In this document: piece after piece, positions 55,183 through 64,000 of the stretch | Layout: each line of letters opens with the position of its first letter | Numbering within the stretch: position 1 is the stretch's first letter | Made by a program: the position numbers and the translations under genes | Source of the DNA: Rugosimonospora acidiphila | Lineage (GTDB): Bacteria; Actinomycetota; Actinomycetes; Mycobacteriales; Micromonosporaceae | NCBI RefSeq assembly: GCF_039543385.1 | Contig: NZ_BAABJQ010000017.1 | Coordinates: 140,571 to 204,570 of the forward strand | Length of the DNA: 64,000 nt | Reading direction: 5' to 3' | Notes under the pieces: generated by a model | What the model saw: only the letters and a program-made list of their open reading frames with translations | The model's database searches: none | What the model was told of the DNA's origin: nothing

Positions 55183-55206
55183 GAAATCGATTACAAAATC
55201 GATTAC
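55183..55206. promoter_or_regulatory. tandem AATCGATT operators before the isomerase gene
   Basis: GAAATCGATTAC and AAAATCGATTAC are adjacent 12-bp direct repeats sharing the AATCGATT core with the site at 54914. They end 46 bp before the isomerase ATG, where a repressor or activator could overlap the promoter. Confidence 0.65.
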
Positions 55207-55252
55207 TTGAAGATCTGCTCAGCACGTGGTCCGTCTTCAGGAGGTATCTGCC

Positions 55253-56674
55253 ATGGCCCGGGTCGGGTTGCTCACCATGTCCGACGGGCGCGACTACGTC
55301 GCCCGCGACGTCCACGACCACTGCGTCCGGGCGGAGGAGGAGATCGCCGCGTTCCTCGCCGGCGCCGGGCACGAGGTCATCCGTGCCGACGGGATCGTGA
55401 CCGCGAACGACCTGGCCACCAGTTACGCGCGCCGGGTCGCCGACGCCCGGCCCGACCTCACCATCTTCAGCTACCCGGTCTGGGCGTTCCCGCACTTCAC
55501 CATGCTCGCCGCGGCCGCCACCCCGGGCCCGCTGCTGCTGCTGGGCAACATCGACCCGCAGTTTCCCGGCATGGTCGGCATGCTCGCCGGCGGCGGCGGA
55601 CTCGACCAGATCGGCCGCGTGCACGCACGGGCCTGGGGTGACATCAACCAGCCGGAGGTGTCCGGTCGCATCCTCGCCCAGGTCAACGCCGCGGCCGCTG
55701 TGCAGGGGCTACGCGGCGCCACGTTCGGCCGCATCGGCGGCCGGCCGATGGGCATGTACACCGCGGTGGCCAACACCGACCAGTGGATGGACACCTTCGG
55801 CATCGACGTCGAAGAGATCGATCAGTGGGAGATCGTGCGCCGGGCCGACCAGGTCGAGGCGAGCCGGGCCCGGCAGGCGGTCAAGTGGCTGGAGACCCAT
55901 GCCGGCGGCGTGCACTACGACGGCGACCGACTCACCCCCGAGCTGCTGGAACGCCAGGTCCGGGCGTACTACGCGGTACGCGAGCTGATCGACGAGTGGC
56001 ACCTGGACTTCTCCGGCATCAAGGGGCAGCCCGAGCTGACCGCGCACTTCGCCACGATGGACATCGCCGAGGCGTTCCTCAACGACCCGTACGACTGGGA
56101 CGGCGCGAAGCCCACCCACGTCACCTCCACGGAGGCGGACATGGACGGTGCGCTGACCATGCAGATCCTCAAGGGCCTGACCGGCCTGCCGGTGCTGTTC
56201 GCCGACGTGCGGCACTACCACGCCGAGCGCGAGGTCTGGGACCTGTGCAACTCCGGGCAGCACGCCACCTGGTACGCGGCCCGCAGCGACGATCCCCTGG
56301 AGAACCTGTCCCGGGTGCACCTGTACCCCGAGGTCTTCTACTTCCCGGCCGGCGGCGCGTCGGTCTCGCACTTCGCCGCCCCCGGCGAGGCCACCTTCGC
56401 GCGGCTGACCCGCCGGGATGGCCGCTACCGGATGCACGTGGTCCGCGGCGCGTTCGAACGCTACGACGACGCGACCAACGAGGCGCTGGCCCGCCAGTCC
56501 ACCTTCGAGTGGCCCCACGCCTTCACCAGGCTCAACGCGCCGGCCGGCGAATTCCTGGCCCGGTTCGGCGCCAACCACATCCACGCCGTACCCGGTGAGC
56601 ACGTGGCCGAACTGCGGGCGGTCTGTGAGCTGCTGTCCATCGACTACGACGGCATGGGCGACGCCGCAGCGTAG
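55253..56674 (+). CDS. L-fucose/D-arabinose isomerase-like protein
   Basis: A 473-residue protein of the L-fucose isomerase fold. I use ATG 55253, preceded by AGGAGG. The N-terminal Rossmann-like domains ([36 protein letters not shown]) are followed by a metal site: Glu in STEADMDGA (near residue 292), Asp in FADVRHY (near 316) and His in NHIHAVPG (near 441). FucI-type enzymes also isomerise D-arabinose to D-ribulose. It leads the operon with a secreted GH172 and an importer, so an aldose-to-ketose step after uptake is likely. Confidence 0.8.
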   Translation: MARVGLLTMSDGRDYVARDVHDHCVRAEEEIAAFLAGAGHEVIRADGIVTANDLATSYARRVADARPDLTIFSYPVWAFPHFTMLAAAATPGPLLLLGNIDPQFPGMVGMLAGGGGLDQIGRVHARAWGDINQPEVSGRILAQVNAAAAVQGLRGATFGRIGGRPMGMYTAVANTDQWMDTFGIDVEEIDQWEIVRRADQVEASRARQAVKWLETHAGGVHYDGDRLTPELLERQVRAYYAVRELIDEWHLDFSGIKGQPELTAHFATMDIAEAFLNDPYDWDGAKPTHVTSTEADMDGALTMQILKGLTGLPVLFADVRHYHAEREVWDLCNSGQHATWYAARSDDPLENLSRVHLYPEVFYFPAGGASVSHFAAPGEATFARLTRRDGRYRMHVVRGAFERYDDATNEALARQSTFEWPHAFTRLNAPAGEFLARFGANHIHAVPGEHVAELRAVCELLSIDYDGMGDAAA

Positions 56675-56757
56675 CCGGGTGGCCGCCCCGTCGTGGTCGT
56701 CGTCCCGAGGGTGACCGCATCTGTCCGACTCGTCCCGCGACCAGAGAGGACAAGCAC

Positions 56758-59700
56758 ATGCCACATCGGAAGAAAAGAGGCTGGCCCCGCGTCCTGGCCG
56801 GCTCCGGCCTCGCGCTGGCGCTCCTGCTGGCGGCACCGCTCGCGACCGGCACGGCCAGCGCGGCGCCGGCCGGTAACGCGGCGCACACCGGCGCCCCCTC
56901 CCGCGCCGACAAGGGCCCCGTCGGCTGGGACATCTACCGCCATCTCGACCAGCTCGCCCAGATCCCGACCGGCGTGACGACCAGGCAGTTCTCCAGCTTC
57001 GACCGCACCGGCGGCAACGGCGACTTCAACCGCTGCCTGCGCACGATGGCCGGCGGTGGCTGCGTGCTGGCGGAGGCCGACGGCGCGGGCGAGATCGACA
57101 ACATCTGGTCCACCAAGAACGGCGGCGACGTCACCAGCACGGGCAACATCACCATTGTGCTCGACGGCCGGACCGTCGTGCACGCGCCCTTCCAGGACGT
57201 CGTCGACGGCAAGCTGGGCGCCCCGTTCGTCTACCCGCTGGTGGCCAACGCCGACCAGAGTTCGGGCGGGGTGAACATCAACGTACCCATGCCCTACCGC
57301 ACGTCCATGCTGGTCTACACCGACCAGGACCCGAACTACTACCACGTGACCTACCGCAGCTTCGCCGACGCCGTCGGGGTCTCCACGTTCGACCCGAACG
57401 ACAAGGCCAACGACGTCATCGCCATGCTGAAGGCGGCCGGTACCAAGGACCCGAAGCCCGCGGCGCCCGGCGCCCGTACCGCCTCGGACAGCTTCTCCCT
57501 CAAGCCGGGCCAGTCCACCACCCTGGCGAACCTGCACGGTCCCGGCACCATCTCCGCCCTGCGGCTGCGCATCCCACAACTGGTCGGCGCGCCGCCGCCC
57601 GACAACACCAGCGACGATGGCCGGGCATTCGGCGCCGGCGGTGACAGCCAGTTCACCGTGAAGATCGACCCGAACAACACCGGCGTGCGCCTGACCCGCC
57701 GGCTCGACGCGGGCATCGGCAACCAGAGCGCACAGGTACTCGTCGACGGCGTCGCCGTGGCCACCTGGGCACCGCTGCCGGTGGCCGGCTCGTGCCGCTG
57801 GGTGGACCAGAGCGTCGACCTGCCCGCCTCCGCGACCGCCGGCAAGTCCTCGATCACCATCAAGAACCAGTTCGTCTCCTCCGACCTGGACTTCAACGAG
57901 TTCGTGTACTGGGTCGACAGCACCGTCGGCGGCCAGCCGGTACGTACCGACACCGTGGACGTCGGGCCCAGCCACACCGCCGACCAGACGGCACACGGGT
58001 ACTCGATCACCGGTCAGACCTGGGAGGGTTCGAACAACTTCTGCTACTCCCCGCCCAGCTCGGACGGCACGGCGATCACCGCGTCGGACGACGTGCTGCG
58101 CAACGCCCGGGTGCGGATCACCTTCGACGGGCAGCGCACCGTCGACGCCCCGCTCGGCGAGTTCTTCGGCTCCGGGCTGGATGAGGACCCGGTCCACGCC
58201 CTGATGTACGGCATGGACACCGCGACGGACGGCTGGTATTCGGCCTGGTGGCCGATGCCGTACCGGGACCGTGCCACGGTCACCCTCTACAACGGCTCGT
58301 CCCAGCGCATCACCTCGGGCAACTCCCAGGTCACCTCGGCGCCCTCCGCCTCCTCGGCGCTGGGGTTGGGACCAGCCGGCGACGAGGGCTACTTCCACAC
58401 CACCTCCAACGCGGGCCCGACCACGCCCGGTGCCGACCACATCTTCGTGTCCGCCGCAGGGCACGGGAAGTTCGTCGGCGTCACCGACACCATGCAGGGC
58501 CTACCCGGCCAGGGGCGCGGATACCTGGAGGGCGACGAGCGCGTCTACACCGACGGCAACGCCAGCCCGCAGATCCACGGCACCGGTACCGAGGACTTCT
58601 ACGAGGGCGGCTGGTACTTCAACCGGGACGTGTTCACCAATCCGTTCAACGGTGAACCCGCCCACGAGACCGGAAACGACGGCTGCCCGGCGGACGCCGA
58701 CTGCACCGGTACGTACCGCCAGATGATCGCCGACGCGGTGCCGTTCAGCACGCAGCTCACCTTCGGCATCGAGCACGGCGGCGTCGACGACGTTCAGGCG
58801 AACTACTCCTCGACCGCCTACTGGTACGGCCAGAACACCGACACCCAGATGCTGTCTGACACCGTGAACGTCGGCAACCAGGCCAGCGAAAAGGCGCACA
58901 AGTACACCTCGACGCAACTGGGTGCGGTGACCTCGCTGACCGGCACCTACGAGGGCGACAACGGCACCCCGGCGCCGGTCACCGACGACCTGCGCCCAGC
59001 CACCGCACCGGTCAACTTCCGGCTGTCCGTGGCCGGTGACAACCAGGGCGTGACCCTGCGCCGCCGCTCCGACCAGGCCAACGCCGGCCAGTCGGTGACG
59101 GTCAGCGTCAACGGCCGGCCCGCCGGCACGTGGCTGCAGCCACTGGGTAACCCCACGCACCGCTGGCTCGACGACACCTTCGCGATTCCGGCGTCGCTGA
59201 CCAGGGGGAAGAACTCGATCACCGTCACCCTCACCCCGGTAACCGGCGCACCGGCCTGGACCGCGGCCCGCTACCAGGCGCTGTCGGCCGTGCCGGCGTT
59301 CACCGACCACCAGGCCCCGGCCACGGTGGGCGGCCTGAGCGCGACCGGCGGGCAGGACAACTCGGTACGGCTGTCCTGGACCGAGCCCGCCGACAACGTG
59401 GGCGTCGACCACTACGAGGTGTACGCCTCCCGCAGCGCCGGCTTCACCGACGGACCGGCCACCCTGGTCGCCACCACGACCACCACCGGGTTCACCCACG
59501 CCGCTCTGGCGCTGTCGGAGACCTGGCACTACCGGGTGGTCGCGGTGGACGCGGCGGGCAACCACTCGTCCGCCTCCGCGACGGTCAGTGCCACGACCGG
59601 CGACACCGTCCGGGTCGAGGGCGAGTCGATGGTGCCCGCGTTGAGTTCCACGGCGCCGGTCGTCACGCAGGGCACGTGTTGCGGGGTGACCTGGTCCGGC

Positions 59701-60030
59701 GGCGCCCAGCTGTGGTTCAAGGGCACCAGGGCCGGTGACACCGCGACGATGCGGTTCACCGTACCGACCACCGGACGTTACGACCTGACCAGCGTGCTGA
59801 CCAAGGCGCCCGACTACGGCATCGTCACCGCCGCGATCGACGGCACCGGGGCCGGTAGCGCCTTCGACGGGTACGCCACCGGCGTGGTGGTCGCTGCACC
59901 GGTCGACGAGGGCCAGCTGGACCTCGCCGCCGGCGCGCACACGCTGACGCTCACCCTGACCGGCAAGAACGCCGCCGCGACCAACTACCTGGTCGGGCTG
60001 GACTACCTCGACCTGCGAATGGTCGGTTAG
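56758..60030 (+). CDS. secreted GH172 (DUF2961) glycoside hydrolase
   Basis: A 1090-residue exported enzyme. Signal peptide at residues 1-36 ([20 protein letters not shown]). The DUF2961 core is clear from [11 protein letters not shown] near residue 110 and [14 protein letters not shown] near 608. An Fn3 domain (about 853-948) and a C-terminal CBM6/35-like beta-domain (about 953-1088) follow. GH172 members are exo-alpha-D-arabinofuranosidases, fructofuranosidases or difructose-anhydride synthases. Pairing with GH116 and an arabinose-type isomerase points to D-arabinofuranose release. Confidence 0.85.
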   Translation: MPHRKKRGWPRVLAGSGLALALLLAAPLATGTASAAPAGNAAHTGAPSRADKGPVGWDIYRHLDQLAQIPTGVTTRQFSSFDRTGGNGDFNRCLRTMAGGGCVLAEADGAGEIDNIWSTKNGGDVTSTGNITIVLDGRTVVHAPFQDVVDGKLGAPFVYPLVANADQSSGGVNINVPMPYRTSMLVYTDQDPNYYHVTYRSFADAVGVSTFDPNDKANDVIAMLKAAGTKDPKPAAPGARTASDSFSLKPGQSTTLANLHGPGTISALRLRIPQLVGAPPPDNTSDDGRAFGAGGDSQFTVKIDPNNTGVRLTRRLDAGIGNQSAQVLVDGVAVATWAPLPVAGSCRWVDQSVDLPASATAGKSSITIKNQFVSSDLDFNEFVYWVDSTVGGQPVRTDTVDVGPSHTADQTAHGYSITGQTWEGSNNFCYSPPSSDGTAITASDDVLRNARVRITFDGQRTVDAPLGEFFGSGLDEDPVHALMYGMDTATDGWYSAWWPMPYRDRATVTLYNGSSQRITSGNSQVTSAPSASSALGLGPAGDEGYFHTTSNAGPTTPGADHIFVSAAGHGKFVGVTDTMQGLPGQGRGYLEGDERVYTDGNASPQIHGTGTEDFYEGGWYFNRDVFTNPFNGEPAHETGNDGCPADADCTGTYRQMIADAVPFSTQLTFGIEHGGVDDVQANYSSTAYWYGQNTDTQMLSDTVNVGNQASEKAHKYTSTQLGAVTSLTGTYEGDNGTPAPVTDDLRPATAPVNFRLSVAGDNQGVTLRRRSDQANAGQSVTVSVNGRPAGTWLQPLGNPTHRWLDDTFAIPASLTRGKNSITVTLTPVTGAPAWTAARYQALSAVPAFTDHQAPATVGGLSATGGQDNSVRLSWTEPADNVGVDHYEVYASRSAGFTDGPATLVATTTTTGFTHAALALSETWHYRVVAVDAAGNHSSASATVSATTGDTVRVEGESMVPALSSTAPVVTQGTCCGVTWSGGAQLWFKGTRAGDTATMRFTVPTTGRYDLTSVLTKAPDYGIVTAAIDGTGAGSAFDGYATGVVVAAPVDEGQLDLAAGAHTLTLTLTGKNAAATNYLVGLDYLDLRMVG

Positions 60031-60078
60031 CCCGCCGGCCCAGCCGATCACCACGACGAACTGGAAGGAGGTGTGGCC

Positions 60079-61737
60079 GTGGGCCGAGAGATCCACGAAA
60101 CGCAGCCGGACAACGCTGGCGGGTCCTCGGCCCCGGCCGCGCCGGGGCCGGGGCGGGTGATCCTGGCCATGAACGCCATCACCAAGACCTTTCCCGGGGT
60201 ACGGGCGCTGTCCGGAGTCGACCTGACGGTACGCGCCGGCGAGGTGGCCGCCATCCTCGGCGAGAACGGGGCCGGCAAGTCCACCCTGATGAACATCCTC
60301 GCCGGCGTCTTTTCCGACTACGGCGGCGACATCGCGCTGGACGGCGTGCCGGTCGCCATCCACTCGCCGAAGACCGCGCAGCACCTGGGCATCGCAATGA
60401 TCCATCAGGAGCTGAACCTGGTTCCAGACATGTCCATTGTGGACAATATCTTCCTGGGCCGGGAACCGCGCACCCCCCGGGGCACCATCGACCGCAAGAC
60501 GATGGACGAACAGGCGACGCGGCTGCTGGCCGAAGTCGGGCTGGCGTTGCCCCCGCGCCGGCCGGTCCGCCAGTGCCGGGTCGCCGAGCAACAGCTCATC
60601 GAGGTGGCCAAGGCGCTGTCGGCCAGCCTGCGGGTCCTGGTCATGGACGAACCCACCTCCGCGCTGGCAGACGCCGAGGTACGCCGGCTGTTCACCGTGA
60701 TCCGCCGGCTGGCGGGCCAGGGCGTCGGGATCGTCTACATCTCCCACCGGCTGGAGGAGTTGGACGAGATCGCCGACTCGGTGACCGTGCTGCGAGACGG
60801 CGCGTACATCGGGCGGCGGGAAATGGCCGGCACCACTCGCGCCGAACTGATCTCGATGATGGTGGGCCGGCCCCTGGACGAACTGTTCCCGCGCAGCGAT
60901 TCGCCCGCCGGGCCCGGCGAGGAGGTGATCCGGGTCGAGGACCTGGATCTGGCCGGGGACCGGCGGGAGGGCCGGGCGGCGCTGCATGGCGTGCGCCTGG
61001 TCGCCCGGGCCGGCGAGATCGTCGGCCTGGCCGGTCTGATGGGCGCCGGGCGTAGCGAGACGCTGGAGGCCATCTACGGCGCGTTCCCCCGGCGCGCGGT
61101 ACACGGCAGCGTGCGCCTGCGCGGGCGGCGCTACCAGCCCCGTTCGCCGCGCCACGCGATCCGCAACGGCATCGCCCTGGTCGCCGAGGACCGCAAGGCG
61201 CAGAGCCTGGTGCTGACCAACTCGGTGCGGTTCAACGCCAGCCTGGCCGCGCTGGGCCGGTTCATGCGCCGGGGCACGGTCAGCGCCGCCCGGGAGCGTG
61301 CGGCGGTCTCCGGCATGGTGACCGATCTGCGGATCAAGACACCCGGGCTGAACACGGCCGTCGGCAACCTGTCCGGCGGCAACCAGCAGAAGGTGGTACT
61401 GGCCAAGTGCCTGCTGACCGAGCCGTCGCTGATCCTGATGGACGAGCCGACGCGGGGCATCGACGTCGGCGCGAAGGCCGAGATCTACCAGCTGATGACC
61501 GAGTTGGCAGGCCGGGGCTCGGCGATCGTCATGGTCTCCTCCGAACTGCCCGAACTGCTGGCCATGTGCGACCGCATCGTCGTGCTCTGCGAGGGACGGG
61601 TCACCGCGGAATTCCGCCGGGGCGAGGCCACCCAGGAGGCGATCCTCGACGCCGCCATGGACCGCCAGGCCGTGCTCGGCGTCGACCCGGCAGCGCCGTC
61701 GCGGGCGCCCGCCCGAAGAGAGGTATCTGATGAGTAG
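60079..61737 (+). CDS. sugar ABC importer, duplicated ATPase (RbsA/MglA type)
   Basis: A 552-residue protein with two ABC domains. I prefer GTG 60079, seven bases after the GGAGG site, over GTG 60073. Domain 1 has Walker A GENGAGKST (near residue 64) and Walker B VLVMDEPTSAL. Domain 2 has the degenerate GLMGAGRSE (near 320), signature LSGGNQQKVVLAKCL and Walker B LILMDEPTRGID. This tandem arrangement is typical of ribose/xylose/galactose importers. It overlaps the permease start by 8 bases. Confidence 0.93.
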   Translation: MGREIHETQPDNAGGSSAPAAPGPGRVILAMNAITKTFPGVRALSGVDLTVRAGEVAAILGENGAGKSTLMNILAGVFSDYGGDIALDGVPVAIHSPKTAQHLGIAMIHQELNLVPDMSIVDNIFLGREPRTPRGTIDRKTMDEQATRLLAEVGLALPPRRPVRQCRVAEQQLIEVAKALSASLRVLVMDEPTSALADAEVRRLFTVIRRLAGQGVGIVYISHRLEELDEIADSVTVLRDGAYIGRREMAGTTRAELISMMVGRPLDELFPRSDSPAGPGEEVIRVEDLDLAGDRREGRAALHGVRLVARAGEIVGLAGLMGAGRSETLEAIYGAFPRRAVHGSVRLRGRRYQPRSPRHAIRNGIALVAEDRKAQSLVLTNSVRFNASLAALGRFMRRGTVSAARERAAVSGMVTDLRIKTPGLNTAVGNLSGGNQQKVVLAKCLLTEPSLILMDEPTRGIDVGAKAEIYQLMTELAGRGSAIVMVSSELPELLAMCDRIVVLCEGRVTAEFRRGEATQEAILDAAMDRQAVLGVDPAAPSRAPARREVSDE

Positions 61738-62947
61738 CAGGACGACCCCTGCGACCCGCCGGGCGCTGGCGCCCTCCGAGCCGCCCGGCGGGCGGTCGCT
61801 GCGCACCCGCCTGCGCGGCGTGCTGCCGGTACTCGGCTCGCTGCAGGGTTACATCGGGCTGGTACTGGTCGTCGTGGCCGGCATGCTGACCAAGGGGCAG
61901 GTGTTCTGGAACCAGCAGAATCTCACCAACGCGGTCGGCGCCTTCGCCTCGCGGGGCATCCTCGCGGTCGGTGAGACCCTGGTCATCCTCACCGCCGGCA
62001 TCGACCTGTCGGTCGGCTCGCTGCTGGGCATCGCCTCGATGGTCTCCGCGCTGCTGCTGGTCCACCAGAACCTGAACATCTACGAGATCGTCCCGCTGTG
62101 CATGGTGGTCGGCGCGTTGTTCGGGCTGGCCAACGGCGCGGCCACCGCCCTGCTGCGCATCCAGTCGTTCGTGGTGACGCTGGCCATGCTCAACGTGGTG
62201 CGCGGCATCGACCGGATGCTGTCGGACAACGTCAGCGTCGGTACCCAACTCATCAACGCGCACGGGCAGCTGACCCCGCGATCGGCCCAGTTCCAGGTGC
62301 TGGGAACGCCCGGCCACAACATCCTGACCGGCCTGCCGCTGCCGTTCGTCGGCCGGGCCGGCATCTACTACCCGGTGCTCGCGCTCGTCGTGGTCGTCGT
62401 GGTCTTTCAGCTGCTGCTGTCCAAGTCGAAGTTCGGCCGGCACATCTACGCCGTCGGCGGCAACGAGACCGCCGCCAGGCTGTCCGGCGTCAACACCACC
62501 TACGTCAAGATCGCCGTGTTCATGCTGGCCGGCCTGCTCGCCGGGTTCGCCGGCCCGATCGACGCGGCGTACAGCGCCTCGGCCGACCCGCTGGCCGGCA
62601 GTTCCTACGAGCTGGACGCGATCGCCGCCGTGGTGATCGGCGGGGCGAGCCTGGCCGGCGGCCGGGGCAGCATCGTCGGCACCCTGGTCGGCTCGCTGAT
62701 CCTCACCCTGCTGGACAACGTTCTCGGGCTCAACGCCATCAGCGACAACGCTCAGCTGATCATCAAGGGGCTGATCGTCATCCTCGCCGTGGTGATCCAG
62801 CGGCCCGACCTCTTCCGCGCCCTGGGGCCGTCCGTGCGAAGACTCGGACGGCTGATCCGCAACCGCGCCGACGACCCGCCCGGCAAGGCCGAGGTCGGCT
62901 CGCCGCAACCGCAACCCGCCACACCCCCGTTGGAGGAATCCCGATGA
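61730..62947 (+). CDS. sugar ABC importer permease (RbsC type)
   Basis: A 405-residue permease with about eight to ten hydrophobic helices. The RbsC features are ILTAGIDLSVGSLLGIASMV and the motif GGNETAARLSGVNTTYVKIA, followed by IGGASLAGGRGSIVGTLVG. The C-terminus extends into a charged tail ending LEESR. It overlaps ATPase and binding-protein genes by 8 and 4 bases. Confidence 0.93.
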   Translation: MSSRTTPATRRALAPSEPPGGRSLRTRLRGVLPVLGSLQGYIGLVLVVVAGMLTKGQVFWNQQNLTNAVGAFASRGILAVGETLVILTAGIDLSVGSLLGIASMVSALLLVHQNLNIYEIVPLCMVVGALFGLANGAATALLRIQSFVVTLAMLNVVRGIDRMLSDNVSVGTQLINAHGQLTPRSAQFQVLGTPGHNILTGLPLPFVGRAGIYYPVLALVVVVVVFQLLLSKSKFGRHIYAVGGNETAARLSGVNTTYVKIAVFMLAGLLAGFAGPIDAAYSASADPLAGSSYELDAIAAVVIGGASLAGGRGSIVGTLVGSLILTLLDNVLGLNAISDNAQLIIKGLIVILAVVIQRPDLFRALGPSVRRLGRLIRNRADDPPGKAEVGSPQPQPATPPLEESR

Positions 62948-63942
62948 ACTCCCGACGCTGGCGGCTGGTCCTGACGGCCGCCATGCTGGCCCCGCTCGCC
63001 GCCGCCACCGCGTGCGCCTCGACCGCACCGACCAGCACAGCCACCAGATCGGCCAGCAAATCTCAGTTCGTCATCGGCTACTCGCAGTCCAACAACGCCG
63101 AACCGTACCGCGCCCAGCTCAACATCCAGCTGCAGTACTACGTCAAGAAGTACCCGAACCTCAAGCTCCTGCCGATCACCGACGCGCAGCAGAGCAGCGC
63201 CAAGCAGGTCAGTCAGGTGCAGAACTTCATCGCCCAGCACGTGGACGTGCTCATCATCTCGCCCAACGAGCCGGCGCCGCTGGCCGCGGCCGTGCAGCAG
63301 GCGTGCAACGCGAAGATCCCGGTGATCGTCTTGGACCGCTCGGTGAACAACCAGTGCTACACCTCGTTCATCGGCGGAGACAACGTGGCCGCCGGCAAGC
63401 AGGCCGGGGATCTGGCCGTCAAGCTGTTGCCCAACGGCGGCAACGTCGTTGAGCTACAGGGCATCCTGTCCGACCAGCCGCAGATCGACCGGGACAAGGG
63501 CTTCCGGGAGGGTATCGCGGCGAACCCGAAGATCCACATCGTGGCCCAGCGCGAAGCGAAGTGGCTCAAGGAGTCGGCGACTCCGATCATGCAGCAGTGG
63601 CTCGCCCAGTACCCGAAGATCGACCTGGTGTACTCCGAGAACGATCCGATGGCGTTGGGCGCCTACCTCGCCGCGGCGGGCGCCAAGCGGGCCGGACAGA
63701 TCAAGTTCCTCGGCACCGACGGCCTGGCCATACCCGACGGCGGCATCCGCGCCGTGCAGCAGGGCCAGATGGCCGGGACGTTCATCTACCCGACCTGCGC
63801 GGAGCAGGCCGCCGAGACGGCGGAGGCGATCGTCACCGGCAAGCCCGTGCAGAAGACGCAGACGCTGCAGGTCACGCCGGTGACCCCGGACAACGCGGCC
63901 AGCCTGTACGCGCAGTACGACGACAGTAAGTTCCAGAGCTGA
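62944..63942 (+). CDS. sugar ABC importer substrate-binding lipoprotein
   Basis: A 332-residue periplasmic-binding-type protein. The lipobox LAAATAC is near residue 25, so it is membrane-anchored. The fold has the RbsB pattern: FVIGYSQSNNAEPYRAQLNI, then DVLIISPNEPAPLAAAVQQA, FIGGDNVAAGKQAGDLAVKL and the hinge with DLVYSENDPMALGAYLAA. Its substrate is probably a pentose or small sugar released by GH172/GH116. The ATG overlaps the permease stop (ATGA). Confidence 0.92.
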   Translation: MNSRRWRLVLTAAMLAPLAAATACASTAPTSTATRSASKSQFVIGYSQSNNAEPYRAQLNIQLQYYVKKYPNLKLLPITDAQQSSAKQVSQVQNFIAQHVDVLIISPNEPAPLAAAVQQACNAKIPVIVLDRSVNNQCYTSFIGGDNVAAGKQAGDLAVKLLPNGGNVVELQGILSDQPQIDRDKGFREGIAANPKIHIVAQREAKWLKESATPIMQQWLAQYPKIDLVYSENDPMALGAYLAAAGAKRAGQIKFLGTDGLAIPDGGIRAVQQGQMAGTFIYPTCAEQAAETAEAIVTGKPVQKTQTLQVTPVTPDNAASLYAQYDDSKFQS

Positions 63943-63945
63943 CCC

Positions 63946-63985
63946 GGCGCCGGTCCGGGGGCCGGTGGCCCCGGGCCGGCGCGCC
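63946..63985 (+). terminator. GC-rich hairpin after the ABC operon
   Basis: A strong stem around GGCGCCGGTCCGGGGGCC / GGCCCCGGGCCGG, with one bulge, begins 4 bases after the binding-protein stop. There is no T-tract before the window end, so termination strength is uncertain. Confidence 0.4.
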
Positions 63986-64000
63986 CACCACCCCCCCCGC

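Larger units (their letters stand above)
54667..55252. other. divergent control region of the GH116 and isomerase-GH172-ABC units
   Basis: 586 bp without a gene. It contains at least three AATCGATT-type operators (54914-54927, 55183-55194, 55195-55206) and probably the promoters of both transcription units. Confidence 0.5.

Noticed and set aside
58501..61806. Antisense frame of about 1100 codons over the GH172 and ABC genes
   Set aside because: Low-complexity Gly/Arg/Val-rich protein with no motifs, fully opposite three well-supported genes.
1..64000. CRISPR arrays and rRNA genes
   Set aside because: I saw no regularly spaced direct repeats with unique spacers and no rRNA signature.

Overview
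This 64 kb window is high-GC DNA from an actinomycete-type bacterium. Coding regions have strong third-position GC bias, GTG and TTG starts are common, and EspC/WXG-like type VII secretion substrates, PadR/TetR/LacI regulators, DUF4331, DUF4259 and secreted GH172/GH116 enzymes fit that group. The genus cannot be resolved from sequence alone.

1-6.6 kb, minus strand: the most notable block. Eight tightly overlapping genes run queC-queE-queD-folE2-(YaaA/DUF6884-like, candidate dpdC)-DGQHR(dpdB-like)-dpdA-DGQHR(second copy, cut by the window edge). FolE2, QueD, QueE and QueC together make preQ0 from GTP. DpdA is a tRNA-guanine-transglycosylase paralogue that is expected to exchange preQ0 into DNA. 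This is a self-contained 7-deazaguanine DNA-modification (Dpd) operon; any restriction genes would lie beyond position 1. An 18-bp inverted repeat sits just upstream of queC.

6.8-12.5 kb: a mobile-element scar zone. It holds a gene fragment cut next to an IS3 remnant, a small toxin-antitoxin-like pair, a tRNA 3'-end-like fragment, a frameshifted membrane protein under a PadR regulator, and two 175-bp direct repeats that bracket three small orphan genes.

12.5-36.9 kb: mostly ordinary accessory metabolism and regulators. In order: LysR/SDR divergent pair, HAD dehalogenase, LacI + sugar-efflux MFS with a perfect operator palindrome, alpha/beta hydrolase, MOSC-ferredoxin reductase fusion, PNPOx-like protein, TetR, amidase, AlkA-like glycosylase, ABM monooxygenase + PEP mutase-family protein, DUF4331, GNAT, DinB, and a 2-oxoacid dehydrogenase operon (E2, E1beta, E1alpha) divergent from a TetR with a 25-bp palindromic operator.

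37-49 kb: a pair of secreted peptidases (M1, and a beta-helix/M14 fusion), a damaged type VII secretion-substrate locus, a cysteine-rich zinc-ribbon protein, and a gene graveyard (GATase/UvrD chimera, PfkB, SulP and transposase fragments) with a possible barstar-like protein among them.

49-64 kb: a secreted hydrolase, a broken P450, then a carbohydrate locus: secreted GH116, divergent from an operon of an L-fucose/D-arabinose isomerase-like enzyme, secreted GH172 (DUF2961), and a complete ribose-type ABC importer. GH116 + GH172 + this isomerase type points to D-arabinan use. Repeated AATCGATT operators link the two transcription units.
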